From: Alphaproteobacteria bacterium
Lineage (GTDB): Bacteria; Pseudomonadota; Alphaproteobacteria; Rhizobiales; Aestuariivirgaceae
Reading direction: 5' to 3'
Assembly (NCBI GenBank): GCA_028868695.1
Contig: JAGWTZ010000030.1
Coordinates: forward strand, 1 to 39,289
DNA: 39,289 nt
Positions 1 through 9,173 of this stretch are shown here, in pieces. Under the pieces are notes generated by a model. It did no database searches. It had not been told where the DNA came from and saw only the letters and a program-made list of their open reading frames with translations. The position numbers and the translations under genes were made by a program. How positions within the stretch are numbered: position 1 is the first letter of the stretch; each line of letters begins with the position of its first letter.

Positions 1-282
1 GGTGGCATAGGCCTCAAGGCCGCCAATGCGCACGCAGTTCATGATGTATTTGGCGCCGTCAAAGGCCTTGCGCCGGTCTGTCGTGGCCGTCACCTTGGTG
101 GGCAGCTTGTTGGCCGCCACCAGCTTCTCGATGATCTGCCTGATCATGTCGAGGTTGTGCGGGCTGCTGTCGGTCAACGCGATTTCAATATCGGCAAACT
201 CCGGCACGCAGAGAATGTCGCTCACCAGTTTCTTGGTGAAGCCGATGGAGCCTGCGCCAATGATGGCAATCTTGAATGACAT
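1..282 (-). CDS. Glycoside hydrolase family 4 enzyme, N-terminal part (cut by window edge)
   Basis: Only the first 94 codons are present; the gene continues past the left edge. The product begins MSFKIAIIGAGSIGF, the GxGS nucleotide-binding start typical of GH4 enzymes, which use NAD+ and a divalent metal to cleave glycosides by an oxidation/elimination route. The later Cys and His metal ligands would lie outside the window. The ATG at 282 has an AGGAG ribosome site 8-9 nt upstream (within 283-300). It starts 10 bp after the stop of the halogenase-type gene, so it is the last visible gene of the alpha-galactoside operon. It differs clearly in sequence from the MelA at 1822-3198, so it probably acts on a different glycoside or linkage. 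GH4 membership is firm; the substrate (alpha-galactoside, alpha-glucoside or uronide) cannot be told from this piece. Confidence 0.85.
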   Translation of the reverse strand, partial: MSFKIAIIGAGSIGFTKKLVSDILCVPEFADIEIALTDSSPHNLDMIRQIIEKLVAANKLPTKVTATTDRRKAFDGAKYIMNCVRIGGLEAYAT

Positions 283-292
283 GGGTGATCTC

Positions 293-1825
293 CTAAAGTG
301 ATTTCAAAAATTCGCGGTGGCCCATCGCGCGTGGCGCCGCCGCACGGTATTCCGCGGTCAGGCTGTCCGCCGCCGCTTTGGCCTTGGCCCTGAGCGTGGG
401 ATTGGCATCCATGAACTGTTGTGCAAGCGGCCGGTTAAGTAGGCCAAGGCCATCCAGAACGGGGTAATAAAGCTGCTGCTCGGTGTGGGCGAAGTGGCCA
501 GGCAGCGGCGTGAAATCCTCATGGCCTGGCATCTTTCTCTGCCACAGCGCCAGCCGCTCCCGCGTTGCCGGAGAACGGAAATCCGAGGCCACATGCTCCC
601 AGAACGGCGTGTCGCGCCGTTCGCTGACGTAATGCAGATTGATGAAATCCCGGAAGTCATCCACCTGGCGGCCAGCAAAGGCGTTATAGGCGTCGCGGTC
701 CTTGGCGTTGAAATCAACGCCATCTTTCATGTGAAAAGTGGTGAACACCAGCAGTTGCACAATTGTGCCATGGATGGAGGTAGCTTCCAAAGGCTCAAGG
801 AAGCTGGAAGCAAGCCCCAGCGCCAGGCAGTTGCCTATCCACGGTGTTTCCTGGCGGCCAATGTCGAACTTCAAGTCATTGCGGGGCTCAATGCTGCGGC
901 CCAGCGTGGCTTCAATCTCAGCCTTCGCCTCCTCTGGCGTGATGAATGCGTCAGAATAAACATAGCCGCAGCCCATGCGCGCCTGTGTGGGGATCATCCA
1001 CATCCAGCCGGCACCTTGCGCCCAGGCCGTGGTGAATGGTGTGAACTCCGCACCCTCCTCATGCTCCAGCCAAAAGGGCATTGCGCGATTGACGGGCAAA
1101 TGCTCCTTGAAGGACTTCCATTTGCCGCCCATCACCTTGGAAATCAGGCTGCGCCGGAAGCCCGTGCAATCAATGAAGAAATCCCCCGCCACTTCGCCAA
1201 CATCGGTGATCAGCGCGGTGATGTTGCCGCTCGCCGGGTCCCGCCTTGCGCCGCTCACCTCTGCATCTATCATTTCCACGCTGCTGGACTTGCGCCGCAG
1301 ATATTTGCCCACCAGCGCTTGGTCAAAATGATAGGCGTGGTGAAAGGGGCCAAGTGGCACAAGCCCGCCATCTGCCTTGCGCGCGAATGGAGCCTTCTGC
1401 TGGTCCAGCAAATAGGCGAACAGATGCGTGTCGGCCAGCCGCCGCCCCGCAGCGCAGGAGAAGATGTCGATATAGCTTTGCGGGCGCGTGCCCGGCGGCT
1501 CCATCACCAGATGTGGGTCGTCGATCGGGCCATCATAGCTGTGCCCCTTGCGCCGCCAGTCCTTGTGACGGATGCCAAATTTGATTGTGGCCTCGGTTTC
1601 ACGCAAAAACTCAAACTCATCGAAGCCGAAATGCTTCAGCATCTGCCGGAACACGGCCGTGCTGCCCTCGCCCACCCCAATGACCGGGATGCGCGAGGAT
1701 TCCACCACCGTCACGATGGCGTTCATGTTTCTTTTGGCAATCGCCTCCTGCAGCATCAGTGCCGCAAGCCAGCCCGCCGTTCCGCCCCCAACAATCACGA
1801 AATTGTATGGCGCGGCCTCGCTCAT
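293..1825 (-). CDS. Flavin-dependent tryptophan-halogenase family protein
   Basis: The 510-residue product matches the length and motifs of the PF04820 halogenases (PrnA/RebH type), which use FADH2, O2 and halide to chlorinate or brominate electron-rich substrates. The FAD motif GGGTAG is at residues 13-18. The GWMWMIP segment at 273-279 carries the family WxWxIP signature. Lys82, within TIKFG, aligns by context with the catalytic Lys79 of PrnA. Glu347, in EPLEATS, aligns with PrnA Glu346. The active site therefore looks intact. The start overlaps the melA stop by 4 bp (ATGA), which suggests translational coupling. No flavin reductase gene is visible nearby. The setting is unusual, between two GH4 glycosidases in a sugar-uptake operon. 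Related halogenase-like genes are known beside carbohydrate and TonB-receptor genes in other Proteobacteria. The substrate is unknown and might not be tryptophan. Confidence 0.88.
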   Translation of the reverse strand: MSEAAPYNFVIVGGGTAGWLAALMLQEAIAKRNMNAIVTVVESSRIPVIGVGEGSTAVFRQMLKHFGFDEFEFLRETEATIKFGIRHKDWRRKGHSYDGPIDDPHLVMEPPGTRPQSYIDIFSCAAGRRLADTHLFAYLLDQQKAPFARKADGGLVPLGPFHHAYHFDQALVGKYLRRKSSSVEMIDAEVSGARRDPASGNITALITDVGEVAGDFFIDCTGFRRSLISKVMGGKWKSFKEHLPVNRAMPFWLEHEEGAEFTPFTTAWAQGAGWMWMIPTQARMGCGYVYSDAFITPEEAKAEIEATLGRSIEPRNDLKFDIGRQETPWIGNCLALGLASSFLEPLEATSIHGTIVQLLVFTTFHMKDGVDFNAKDRDAYNAFAGRQVDDFRDFINLHYVSERRDTPFWEHVASDFRSPATRERLALWQRKMPGHEDFTPLPGHFAHTEQQLYYPVLDGLGLLNRPLAQQFMDANPTLRAKAKAAADSLTAEYRAAAPRAMGHREFLKSL

Positions 1826-3198
1826 TCGGCTGCTTTCATGCCCTTGGAACCGCGGGCAAACTCCGGCAGCCAGGTGCCATGGGCGGCCAGCAGGTCATCC
1901 ACCAGGTCCCATATCTGCTGCAGGTCCAGCTCTGCGGCCGTATGCGGGTCCATCATCGCGGCGTGATAGATATGCTCGCGCTTTTCCTCGACCAGGGCCC
2001 GGACCGTGAGCTCCTGAACATTGATGTTGGTGCGGATCAGCGCGGTGAGCTGCGGCGGCAAATCGCCCACGAATGTGGGCTGAATGCCCCTGTCATCCAC
2101 CAGACAGGGCACCTCGGCGGCGCATGCCTCAGGAAGCGACGTGATGCAGCCATTGTTGCGCTGGTTGCCATAGATCACGCTGGGCTCACCCGTCCACACC
2201 GAGTTGATGATCGACGAGGCATATTCCTTGGAGGCCTTCACCTCGATCTTCTCGGCGGCCTTGAAGGCATCGGAATCCTTCTTCCAGCGGGCGATCTGCT
2301 CCACGCAGCGCTTGGGATATTCATCCAGCGGAATGCCGAATTTCTCGATCAGGTCTTCCCTGCCCTCCTTGATGAAATAGGGCGTGTACTCCGCAAAATG
2401 CTCCGAGCTTTCGGTGACGAAATAGCCAAGCCGCGCCAGCATTTCATAGCGCACCTTGTTGGGGCAGCGCGGGTTCCAGTGCGATGGCTTGGGGAAACGC
2501 CCCTCACGGTATCCCTTCACCAGGTCGGGATAAAGGCTGCGGTAGCTGCCATCCTTCTGGCGGTGCTCGAACTGCAAGTAGAACGCCATGTGATTGATGC
2601 CGGCCGCACGGTAGCGGATGTCATCCAGCGGAATGTCGAGGTCGCGCGCCAATTCATAGGCCGTGCCCTGCACCGAATGGCACAGGCCAACCTGCCTGAT
2701 CTTCGGGAACTTCTCTGAAATGGCCCAGGTGTTGATGGCCATCGGGTTCACATATTGCAGGAGAATGGCATTCGGGCACACCTCCATCATGTCAGCACAG
2801 ATGTTCCACAAGTGCGGCACGGTGCGAAGCCCGCGCATGATGCCGCCAACGCCCAGCGTGTCGGCGATGGTTTGGCGCAGCTTGTATTTCTTCGGCACCT
2901 CGAAATCGGTCACCGTGCAAGGCTCATAGCCGCCGATCTGGAAGGCCACGACCACGAAATCCGCCTTGTCCAGCGCCTTGCGCTGGTTGGAGTGGGTTTC
3001 CAGCTTGGCCGGGACGCCCAGTGTGGCAATGATCTTGCCAGCAACAATCTCGCTTTCCTTCAGCCGTTCGGCGTTGATGTCCATCAGCGCAATGGTGGCG
3101 CCGCTGGTGGCCTTGCGTTGCAGGATGTCACCAATAATGTTCTTCATGAAAACAGTGGAACCGGCGCCAATAAAGGCAATGCGGGGGTTGGCGGTCAT
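1822..3198 (-). CDS. melA: Alpha-galactosidase, GH4 family (MelA)
   Basis: This 458-residue protein follows E. coli MelA closely along its whole length. Visible segments are FIGAGSTVFMKNI near the N-terminus, FQIGGYEPCTVTDFE at about 86-100, and the metal-binding Cys173-His174 in GLCHSVQGTA. His203 lies in GINHMAFYL, and MMDPHTAAELD is near the C-terminus. Enzymes of this type hydrolyse melibiose and related alpha-galactosides in the cytoplasm using NAD+ and Mn2+. The ATG at 3198 has AGGAG about 7 nt upstream. It lies 9 bp after the transporter ATPase stop and overlaps the halogenase-type gene by 4 bp. A MelR-like regulator and an oligopeptide-type transporter in the same locus fit alpha-galactoside use. 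Family assignment is firm; activity on melibiose versus raffinose-type sugars is inference. Confidence 0.93.
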   Translation of the reverse strand: MTANPRIAFIGAGSTVFMKNIIGDILQRKATSGATIALMDINAERLKESEIVAGKIIATLGVPAKLETHSNQRKALDKADFVVVAFQIGGYEPCTVTDFEVPKKYKLRQTIADTLGVGGIMRGLRTVPHLWNICADMMEVCPNAILLQYVNPMAINTWAISEKFPKIRQVGLCHSVQGTAYELARDLDIPLDDIRYRAAGINHMAFYLQFEHRQKDGSYRSLYPDLVKGYREGRFPKPSHWNPRCPNKVRYEMLARLGYFVTESSEHFAEYTPYFIKEGREDLIEKFGIPLDEYPKRCVEQIARWKKDSDAFKAAEKIEVKASKEYASSIINSVWTGEPSVIYGNQRNNGCITSLPEACAAEVPCLVDDRGIQPTFVGDLPPQLTALIRTNINVQELTVRALVEEKREHIYHAAMMDPHTAAELDLQQIWDLVDDLLAAHGTWLPEFARGSKGMKAAE

Positions 3199-3207
3199 GT
3201 GTTTCTC

Positions 3208-4830
3208 CTATGCGGCGATGTCAAAGGCGGCGCGCACCAGGCGCCGCGTGTAGTCGGTCTTTGGGCTCTCAAGCACGTCGGCCACTGGCCCCTGCTCGAC
3301 GATCTTGCCATGCTGCATGACGATGACGCGGTGGCAGAGTGCACGCACCACTTTCAGGTCATGGCTGATGAACAGGTATGAAAGCCCGCGCTCGCGCTGC
3401 AGCTTGCGCAACAGCTCGATGATTTGGGCCTGCACCGAAAGATCAAGCGCCGAGGTTGGTTCATCCAGCAGGATGAACTCCGGCTCCAGCGCGATCGCCC
3501 GGGCAATGGCCAGGCGCTGGCGCTGCCCACCAGAGAATTCATGTGGAAAGCGTGTGAGAATGCTGGTGGGCATACCGGAATCTTCCAGCGCCTTCTGCAC
3601 GCGTTGCAAGCGTTCGGCAGCGCCGCCGCCCAGGCCATTGACGATCATGCCTTCTTCGATGATTTGCCGCACATTCATGCGCGGGTTCATCGACGAAAAC
3701 GGGTCCTGGAACACGATCTGCATGCGGCAGCGGAAGGGCCGAAGCTCCTGCCGCGAAAGCCCGTCGATGCGCGCGCCGGCAAAAGTGATGGTGCCTTCCT
3801 GCGGGTTCAGCAGGCGGATCAGCGCCTGGCCGAATGTTGTTTTGCCAGAACCTGACTCACCCACCAGACCCAGCGTTTCGCCGCGCTTGAGCGCGAGACT
3901 AAGGCCATCCACAGCGTGCAGGTCGGAATAGGTGGCATTGAAGAAGCCGCCCTTGCGCAAGGTGTAGGTGACGCGAACCTTGTCACCGGAAAGGATGACC
4001 GGGTGCTCGCCTTCCAGCGGCTTGGCCACGCCCTTGGGGTCAGAAGCCAGCAGGCGCTTGGTGTAGGCATGTTGCGGGTTGGCAAACAAGGTGGCCGTGG
4101 CGTTGTGCTCTTTCACTTCGCCATGTTGCATCACATAAACGCGGTCGGCGAATTGGCGCACCACGGTGAGGTCGTGGGTGATGAGGATCACCGCCATGCC
4201 ATATTTGGCCTTGAGATCCTTGATCAGGTTCAGGATTTGCGCCTGAACTGTCACGTCCAGCGCCGTGGTCGGCTCATCGGCGATCAGTATGTCCGGCCGG
4301 TTGGCCAAGGCCATGGCGATCATCACGCGCTGCCGCTGGCCGCCGGAAAGCTGGTGCGGATATTGCTTGAGGCGCGCCTCCGGCTCGGGAATTTGCACCT
4401 CTTCCAAAAGCGCCTTGGCGCGGGCCAAGGCCTCGGCGCGCGACACTTTGTTGTGGATGCGGATCACCTCTGAAATCTGCGCTCCAACCGTGTAGAGAGG
4501 GTTGAGCGAGGTCATCGGCTCCTGGAAAATCATCGACACGCGGCTGCCGCGCAGCTTGCGCATTTCATGCTCGGTGAGCGCCAGGACATCCTGCCCGCCC
4601 ATGGTGATGCTTGAACCCTTGCCTATGCTGGCGCGGCGCGACAGCAGGCGCATCACTGCCCGCGCCGTGACCGATTTGCCGGAGCCGGATTCGCCAACGA
4701 TGGCAATTGTCTCACCCTTGCACAGCGCGAAGGAAACATCACGCACCGCCTTCACCTCCCCGCCTTCCACCTTGAAGGTGACGGCGAGGTTGCGGGCCTC
4801 AAGGATGATGTTGCTCTGGGTTTCTGCCAT
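3208..4830 (-). CDS. Fused double-ATPase subunit of an oligopeptide/alpha-galactoside-type ABC transporter
   Basis: About 540 residues carry two complete nucleotide-binding domains in one chain, as in YejF or GsiA. Walker A motifs GESGSGKS (46-53) and GESGSGKT (324-331) and signatures LSGGQ (161-165) and FSGGQ (432-436) are visible. Walker B with DEPTTALD and DEPTSALD is present in both halves. Each half ends in the short extension typical of Opp/Dpp ATPases. It should energise the two permeases encoded just upstream. An in-frame TTG at 4842 would overlap the permease stop, but the ATG at 4830 is preferred because GAGG lies about 7 nt before it. The family is known for peptides, yet in rhizobia the AgpA-type systems of this family import alpha-galactosides. 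The neighbouring melA favours that substrate. Confidence 0.92.
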   Translation of the reverse strand: MAETQSNIILEARNLAVTFKVEGGEVKAVRDVSFALCKGETIAIVGESGSGKSVTARAVMRLLSRRASIGKGSSITMGGQDVLALTEHEMRKLRGSRVSMIFQEPMTSLNPLYTVGAQISEVIRIHNKVSRAEALARAKALLEEVQIPEPEARLKQYPHQLSGGQRQRVMIAMALANRPDILIADEPTTALDVTVQAQILNLIKDLKAKYGMAVILITHDLTVVRQFADRVYVMQHGEVKEHNATATLFANPQHAYTKRLLASDPKGVAKPLEGEHPVILSGDKVRVTYTLRKGGFFNATYSDLHAVDGLSLALKRGETLGLVGESGSGKTTFGQALIRLLNPQEGTITFAGARIDGLSRQELRPFRCRMQIVFQDPFSSMNPRMNVRQIIEEGMIVNGLGGGAAERLQRVQKALEDSGMPTSILTRFPHEFSGGQRQRLAIARAIALEPEFILLDEPTSALDLSVQAQIIELLRKLQRERGLSYLFISHDLKVVRALCHRVIVMQHGKIVEQGPVADVLESPKTDYTRRLVRAAFDIAA

Positions 4831-4838
4831 CACGCGCC

Positions 4839-5990
4839 TCAATAGGGATCAATGGCATCGCGCAGGCCATCACCCAGCGCGTTGAATGCAAACACCGCCA
4901 GCAGCACAAAGCCCACCGGCGAGAGAATCCATGGGTAAGACCCCAAAACCGAGAAGTTGCCGCAATCCTGAAGCATCATGCCCCATGAAATCAGCGGCGG
5001 CTTCACGGCAAAGCCCAGGAAGCCAAGGAAGGATTCAATCAGGATGATGGCGGGAATCCAGATCGTCACCGCAACAATCACATGGCTGAGCACATTGGGC
5101 AGGATGTGCCGGAATATGATGCGGCCATCCCCAGCCCCCACAGCCTGCGCCGCGCGGACATATTCAATGCGCGCCAGAGCCAGAGTCTTGCCGCGCACCT
5201 CGCGCGACAGCTGCGCCCAGCTCACGGTGGTGAGCACCGCGATGAGAAATGTGAAGAACACCCAGTTTGGCGCGGTGACGGGAATGACGCTGGCCAAGGC
5301 CAGGTAAAGCGGCAATTGCGGGAAGGCCAACACGATTTCCACAAAGCGCTGCACCCAGGAATCGAACCTGCCGCCGACATAGCCTGAGATCAGGCCCACG
5401 CTGGTGCCGATCAGTGTGAGCAGCGCCACGGTGGTGAGCGAAATGAACAAGGTGATGCGCGAGCCCGACACGCCGCGCGAGAAGATGTCACGGCCAAACT
5501 TGTCAGTGCCAAGAATGTGAAAATGCGAGCCATCATCAGTGCCAAACAAGTGAACACTGGCGGGGATGAGGCCTAGCAGCTTGTAGGGATAGCCCTGCAC
5601 GAGAAACTTGATTGGGTGGGGGTGGTCATAGTCCGGGCCTGTGAGCGGCTGGAAGGTGATCGGGTCAAGTTCGCCGCCCTCGACGATCTGATAGGCGTTG
5701 AGCCGCAGGCCATAGCCTTCCTTGGTTGCAAAGCTCATCGGGTCCGGCGGCGCAAAGGCGAGGTAAGGTTCCTTGGGGTCAAGCGGCGACACAAAATCGG
5801 CAAACAAGGCCATCAGCAGCAGCAAAACAACAAGCGAGAGCCCGATCATGCCGGTGACAGAGCGGCGGAACTTCCGCCACACCAACGTGACATAGGCCTC
5901 GCTCTTGGCAAAACGCGCCGCACCCGGCGTGCTGTCGAGATAGCCAGCGTCCTCGGCCTTCACAAAGGGAGCGAACAGGTCCGCGCTCAT
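4839..5990 (-). CDS. DppC/OppC-type ABC permease
   Basis: The protein has 383 residues, longer than the roughly 300 of E. coli DppC. Extra length lies in an N-terminal cytoplasmic stretch of about 40 residues and in an extracytoplasmic loop of about 90 residues between the first and second membrane spans. That loop is rich in Pro, Asp and Gly. The ATPase-docking EAA region is seen as [17 protein letters not shown] followed by [12 protein letters not shown]. About six membrane spans are expected. The start overlaps the stop of the DppB-type permease by ATGA at 5987-5990, and GAGG precedes the ATG. It forms the transmembrane pore with that partner. The substrate is inferred as alpha-galactosides from the operon. 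Confidence 0.92.
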   Translation of the reverse strand: MSADLFAPFVKAEDAGYLDSTPGAARFAKSEAYVTLVWRKFRRSVTGMIGLSLVVLLLLMALFADFVSPLDPKEPYLAFAPPDPMSFATKEGYGLRLNAYQIVEGGELDPITFQPLTGPDYDHPHPIKFLVQGYPYKLLGLIPASVHLFGTDDGSHFHILGTDKFGRDIFSRGVSGSRITLFISLTTVALLTLIGTSVGLISGYVGGRFDSWVQRFVEIVLAFPQLPLYLALASVIPVTAPNWVFFTFLIAVLTTVSWAQLSREVRGKTLALARIEYVRAAQAVGAGDGRIIFRHILPNVLSHVIVAVTIWIPAIILIESFLGFLGFAVKPPLISWGMMLQDCGNFSVLGSYPWILSPVGFVLLAVFAFNALGDGLRDAIDPY

Positions 5991-6991
5991 GCCTCGCCCC
6001 CCAGACGGATGCGCGGGTCAAGCCAGGCCAGCAGCATGTCCGAAATGATGCCGCCCACAATCAGCGTGGCACCCAAAATCAGAAGGAAAGTTGCAGTCAC
6101 CAGCACGTCACCGATGCTCATCGAGCCGACAATGGCCGGGCCAACGGTGGGGATGCCGAAAATGATCGCCGTCTCGATTTCGCCTTGCATCATGTAAGGC
6201 AGGATCACGCCCTGATAGGCCACCAGCGGATGCAGTGCATTGGGCACCGCGTGCTTCATGATGGTGGCCGAACTGGAAAGGCCCTTGGCGCGCGCTGTTT
6301 CGACATATTGCGCGTTCAGCGTGTCCAGCAGGTTGCCGCGCATCACGCGCATGTTGTAGGCCAGACCGCCAATGGTGGCCACCGCGATGATCGGCCAGAC
6401 ATGCTGCACCAGGTTCCAGAACTTGGCGAAGCTCATCGGCTGATAGGTGTAGTAGCTTGAATAGAACGAGCCAAGCTCCTGCACATTCAGCTTGAAGGCC
6501 AGAATGTAAATGATGATCAGTGCCATCAGGAAGCGCGGAATGGTCATGCCGAGGAAAGTGAACACCGACAGCAGCGTATCCACCCAGCTGTATTGCCGCG
6601 TGGCCGCAAGAATGCCGAGGCTGATGCCAATCATTGACGCGAAGAAGTGGCACGTGAGAGCGATGGCGAGCGTGATGGGCAGCCGCTGCCACACCACCTC
6701 GGAAATCGGCCGGTTGTAGTAATAGCTCGTGCCGAAATCCCCCACCAGAAAGCCTTTGATCCAGCGGAAATATTGGATGACGAGCGGGTCATTAAGCCCA
6801 TGTTCAATGCGGAACTGCTCAGCCGCGGCCAGCGCCACGTCATTGGACGCATGGCCCTGCACGCGAAGCTGCTGCGCAAAATAGTCGGCATAGTCACCCG
6901 GCGTGGCGTGAATGATGGCGAAGGTCACCACACTCATCACAAACAGCACGGGGATGGCCGCCAATATGCGATAGGCCAGATAGCGCAGCAT
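5987..6991 (-). CDS. DppB/OppB-type ABC permease
   Basis: This 334-residue inner-membrane protein starts MLRYLAYRILAAIPVLF, a first span typical of DppB permeases. It keeps the family segment IHATPGD after the first span. The EAA loop for the ATPase reads YVETARAKGLSSSATIMKHA. About six spans are visible. The ATG at 6991 has a GAGGA ribosome site about 5 nt upstream. It follows the solute-binding-protein gene after a 94-bp gap that contains a stem-loop, and it overlaps the next permease by 4 bp. Its role is half of the import channel of the alpha-galactoside-type transporter. Confidence 0.93.
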   Translation of the reverse strand: MLRYLAYRILAAIPVLFVMSVVTFAIIHATPGDYADYFAQQLRVQGHASNDVALAAAEQFRIEHGLNDPLVIQYFRWIKGFLVGDFGTSYYYNRPISEVVWQRLPITLAIALTCHFFASMIGISLGILAATRQYSWVDTLLSVFTFLGMTIPRFLMALIIIYILAFKLNVQELGSFYSSYYTYQPMSFAKFWNLVQHVWPIIAVATIGGLAYNMRVMRGNLLDTLNAQYVETARAKGLSSSATIMKHAVPNALHPLVAYQGVILPYMMQGEIETAIIFGIPTVGPAIVGSMSIGDVLVTATFLLILGATLIVGGIISDMLLAWLDPRIRLGGEA

Positions 6992-7012
6992 GGGTCCTCA
7001 GGGGATGGGAAC

Positions 7013-7074
7013 GCCGCCCCCGGTTCCACCATGCCTCCAGGGAGAAGAAGGCACGGCAGCCGGCCGGGGGCGGC
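7013..7074 (-). other. Stem-loop between binding-protein and permease genes
   Basis: A perfect 11-bp inverted repeat (GCCGCCCCCGG at 7013-7023, complement at 7064-7074) encloses a loop. Inside it, TGCCT (7032-7036) and AGGCA (7049-7053) can form an inner stem. There is no T-run after it on the minus strand, so it is not a classical intrinsic terminator. Its place right after the binding-protein stop suggests an mRNA-stabilising or partly terminating element that keeps the binding protein more abundant than the permeases. Confidence 0.6.
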
Positions 7075-7085
7075 CAAGGGTGGTT

Positions 7086-9173
7086 TTACTTCACGAGGCC
7101 TTCACCAGGCGCGGAGCCCGGCTTGCCAGGCAACGTGTCGGGGAACAGCTCATATTTCTGCTGCTTGTCGGCCGCCACATACACACGCTCGCGGATGATG
7201 TTGTCTTCCGCCCAGTTGTACATGAAGATCGGGGCACCCGGCGCCACGTTGGAGAAGCGCTTGTTGATGATGAGAGCACCCGGATAAACCGTGAGACCCG
7301 CCGTATAAACGTTCTCGGTTGCGGTCTTCTGGAATTGCTTCATCAACTCAATGCGGTCCTTGGCTTCCTTGGCACCGATGAACTTGTTGACGGTGTCCAC
7401 AAGCTGCTGCTCGAAGTCCATCAGGTCCACCTTGCCGTCCGCGCCTGCCTTGTGGAAGTCAGTCGTGTTCGGGCCAATCGGCGCCAGATGGTCGGTGTTC
7501 TGCACCGCGGTGATCACTTCCGAGCCTTGGCGCAGCACCGACCAGTCGAACTTGCCCGCATCGCGGGCAGCGTCATGGTCCTTGCCAGAAAGCAGCTTGG
7601 GGATGACCTTCAGGCCAACCTTTTCGCCCATGGCCACAATGCCTTCCACCAGAGACTTGTCGGACTGGTAGTCAGCATTGCCCAGAACCGTGATCTCGAC
7701 GTTCTTGCCGCCATTCACATCCTTCGGGAAGTTCAGGATGCCATCCCCATCCGTGTCCTTGAGCCCGGCAGCAGCAAGTTCTGCCTTGGCCGCTTCGACA
7801 TTGTAGGGATAGTAGACGGTGGAGGCCTTGTCATAGAAGCTGGTGCCCGGATAGATGCCGCCGGGATAGATGGCCGTGAACGGCCCCTTCACCAGCGATT
7901 CACCCAAGCGCTGACGATCGAGCATCGACGTCACGGCCTTGCGGAAGTGCAGATCGCGGTTCAACTTGTGAACGCCAACGCTGCGGTCATCCGTGTCGCC
8001 CCAGCCATTGGCGGAATAGTTGAACTGCAAGGCATAGCCGATGGTGCGCTGGCCGAATTCGAGGCGGGCCGGAGCGGCGGCGTCAGCCGACTTCTTCAGG
8101 CTTTCCACATAGTTTTCAGCCTGTTCAAGGTTGGAGAAGTCGCCCGTGCCGGCCACCGCCTGCACGTCGCGGTCCGCCCAGGTCGAGAGGCGATACTGCA
8201 ATTCGTTCAGGTAAGGCAGCTGGTTGCCCTTCTCATCCACCTTCCAATAATAGGGGTTGCGGCGCAGCACCACGATGTTGTCCGGCTTGTGGTCAACCAC
8301 AACCCAGCCGCCCATGGTGGGCATCGCCATATAGCTCGGCGGGAAGGCATTCTTGTATTGGTCGTAGGTGTTCTTGGAATTTGCCGGATGCTGCGGCGCC
8401 AGGATATGCGCCGGGCCGGGGCAGAACGTGCCATAGGCCATGGCATAGAGCACCTGTGTGGGGAAGGCGTTCTTGAACGTCCACTTGATGGTGTTGGCAT
8501 CCACCTTTTCCAGCGTGGTGCCTTCGCCGAAGGTGCCGGGGTTGGCGCCGTTCAGCGGATGCACATTGGTGTCGAGAACGTTCTTTTCCCAATAGAACAT
8601 CACGTCATCGGCCGAGAAGGGCTCGCCGTCTGACCACTTGGCGCCCTCAATCAGGTGCATGGTGAGCTGCTTGCCATCAGCAGACCAATCCCAGCTCTTG
8701 GCCAGGTTCGGCAACGGCTGCAGCTCTTCGGCCTTCACCTGGAACAGCGGGCCAGTGCGCGTCAGGCATTCCTGCAGGCCGATGTCGATGCCGCCCCAGC
8801 CCTGGCTTTGGCCAGCCCAATAATTCCAGCCCTCCGGCCGGCCGCCGATCACATGGCGCATCACGTCACCATAGACGCCAATGCCGTCTTTCATGTTGCC
8901 GGTCTTGTAGATCATCGGCTCTTTCGGCAGGCGGTCTTTCAGGGCCGGCAGCTTGCCAGCCTTTTCCAGCGCCTTCACGAAGTCCGGCTCGTTATAGGCG
9001 GGCAGCGCGCCATAGGTGAGAATGTCACCCACGCCCACCAGCGTTACCTTGCCTTGCGCATCGAACTTTGGCGGATCGGGCAATTGGCCGGGGGCAGCCC
9101 CATCAGCCAAGGCAGCCGAGGCCGAAACCCCAAGCGCCAGCATTGCGGCCATAAGGCCTGTGATTGTCTTCAT
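7086..9173 (-). CDS. Family-5 (oligopeptide-type) periplasmic solute-binding protein, likely for alpha-galactosides
   Basis: The product has 695 residues. A signal peptide is clear: MKTITGLMAAMLALGVSASA, with likely cleavage after ALA before DGAAPGQ. The mature protein has features of SBP_bac_5, such as LAKSWDWSADGKQLTMHLI, GAKWSDGEPFSADDVMFYW and DLHFRKAVTSMLDRQRL. At about 695 residues it belongs to the longer members of the family. The ATG at 9173 is chosen because GGGAGGAA lies just upstream and the signal peptide begins there; the open frame runs further upstream without a ribosome site. It is the first gene of the operon and divergent from the MelR-like regulator. Rhizobial AgpA, which binds melibiose and raffinose, belongs to this family, so alpha-galactoside binding is inferred from context. 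Confidence 0.92.
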   Translation of the reverse strand: MKTITGLMAAMLALGVSASAALADGAAPGQLPDPPKFDAQGKVTLVGVGDILTYGALPAYNEPDFVKALEKAGKLPALKDRLPKEPMIYKTGNMKDGIGVYGDVMRHVIGGRPEGWNYWAGQSQGWGGIDIGLQECLTRTGPLFQVKAEELQPLPNLAKSWDWSADGKQLTMHLIEGAKWSDGEPFSADDVMFYWEKNVLDTNVHPLNGANPGTFGEGTTLEKVDANTIKWTFKNAFPTQVLYAMAYGTFCPGPAHILAPQHPANSKNTYDQYKNAFPPSYMAMPTMGGWVVVDHKPDNIVVLRRNPYYWKVDEKGNQLPYLNELQYRLSTWADRDVQAVAGTGDFSNLEQAENYVESLKKSADAAAPARLEFGQRTIGYALQFNYSANGWGDTDDRSVGVHKLNRDLHFRKAVTSMLDRQRLGESLVKGPFTAIYPGGIYPGTSFYDKASTVYYPYNVEAAKAELAAAGLKDTDGDGILNFPKDVNGGKNVEITVLGNADYQSDKSLVEGIVAMGEKVGLKVIPKLLSGKDHDAARDAGKFDWSVLRQGSEVITAVQNTDHLAPIGPNTTDFHKAGADGKVDLMDFEQQLVDTVNKFIGAKEAKDRIELMKQFQKTATENVYTAGLTVYPGALIINKRFSNVAPGAPIFMYNWAEDNIIRERVYVAADKQQKYELFPDTLPGKPGSAPGEGLVK

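Noticed and set aside
485-1966. Long open frame (about 490 codons) on the plus strand
   Set aside because: It lies antisense to the halogenase gene and the end of melA, which have clear family motifs. Its translation is rich in Arg, His, Ala and Pro without domain features, as expected from GC-rich mirror frames.
6990-8633. Open frame of about 547 codons on the plus strand
   Set aside because: It is antisense to the family-5 solute-binding-protein gene, has no ribosome site, and no recognisable protein features.
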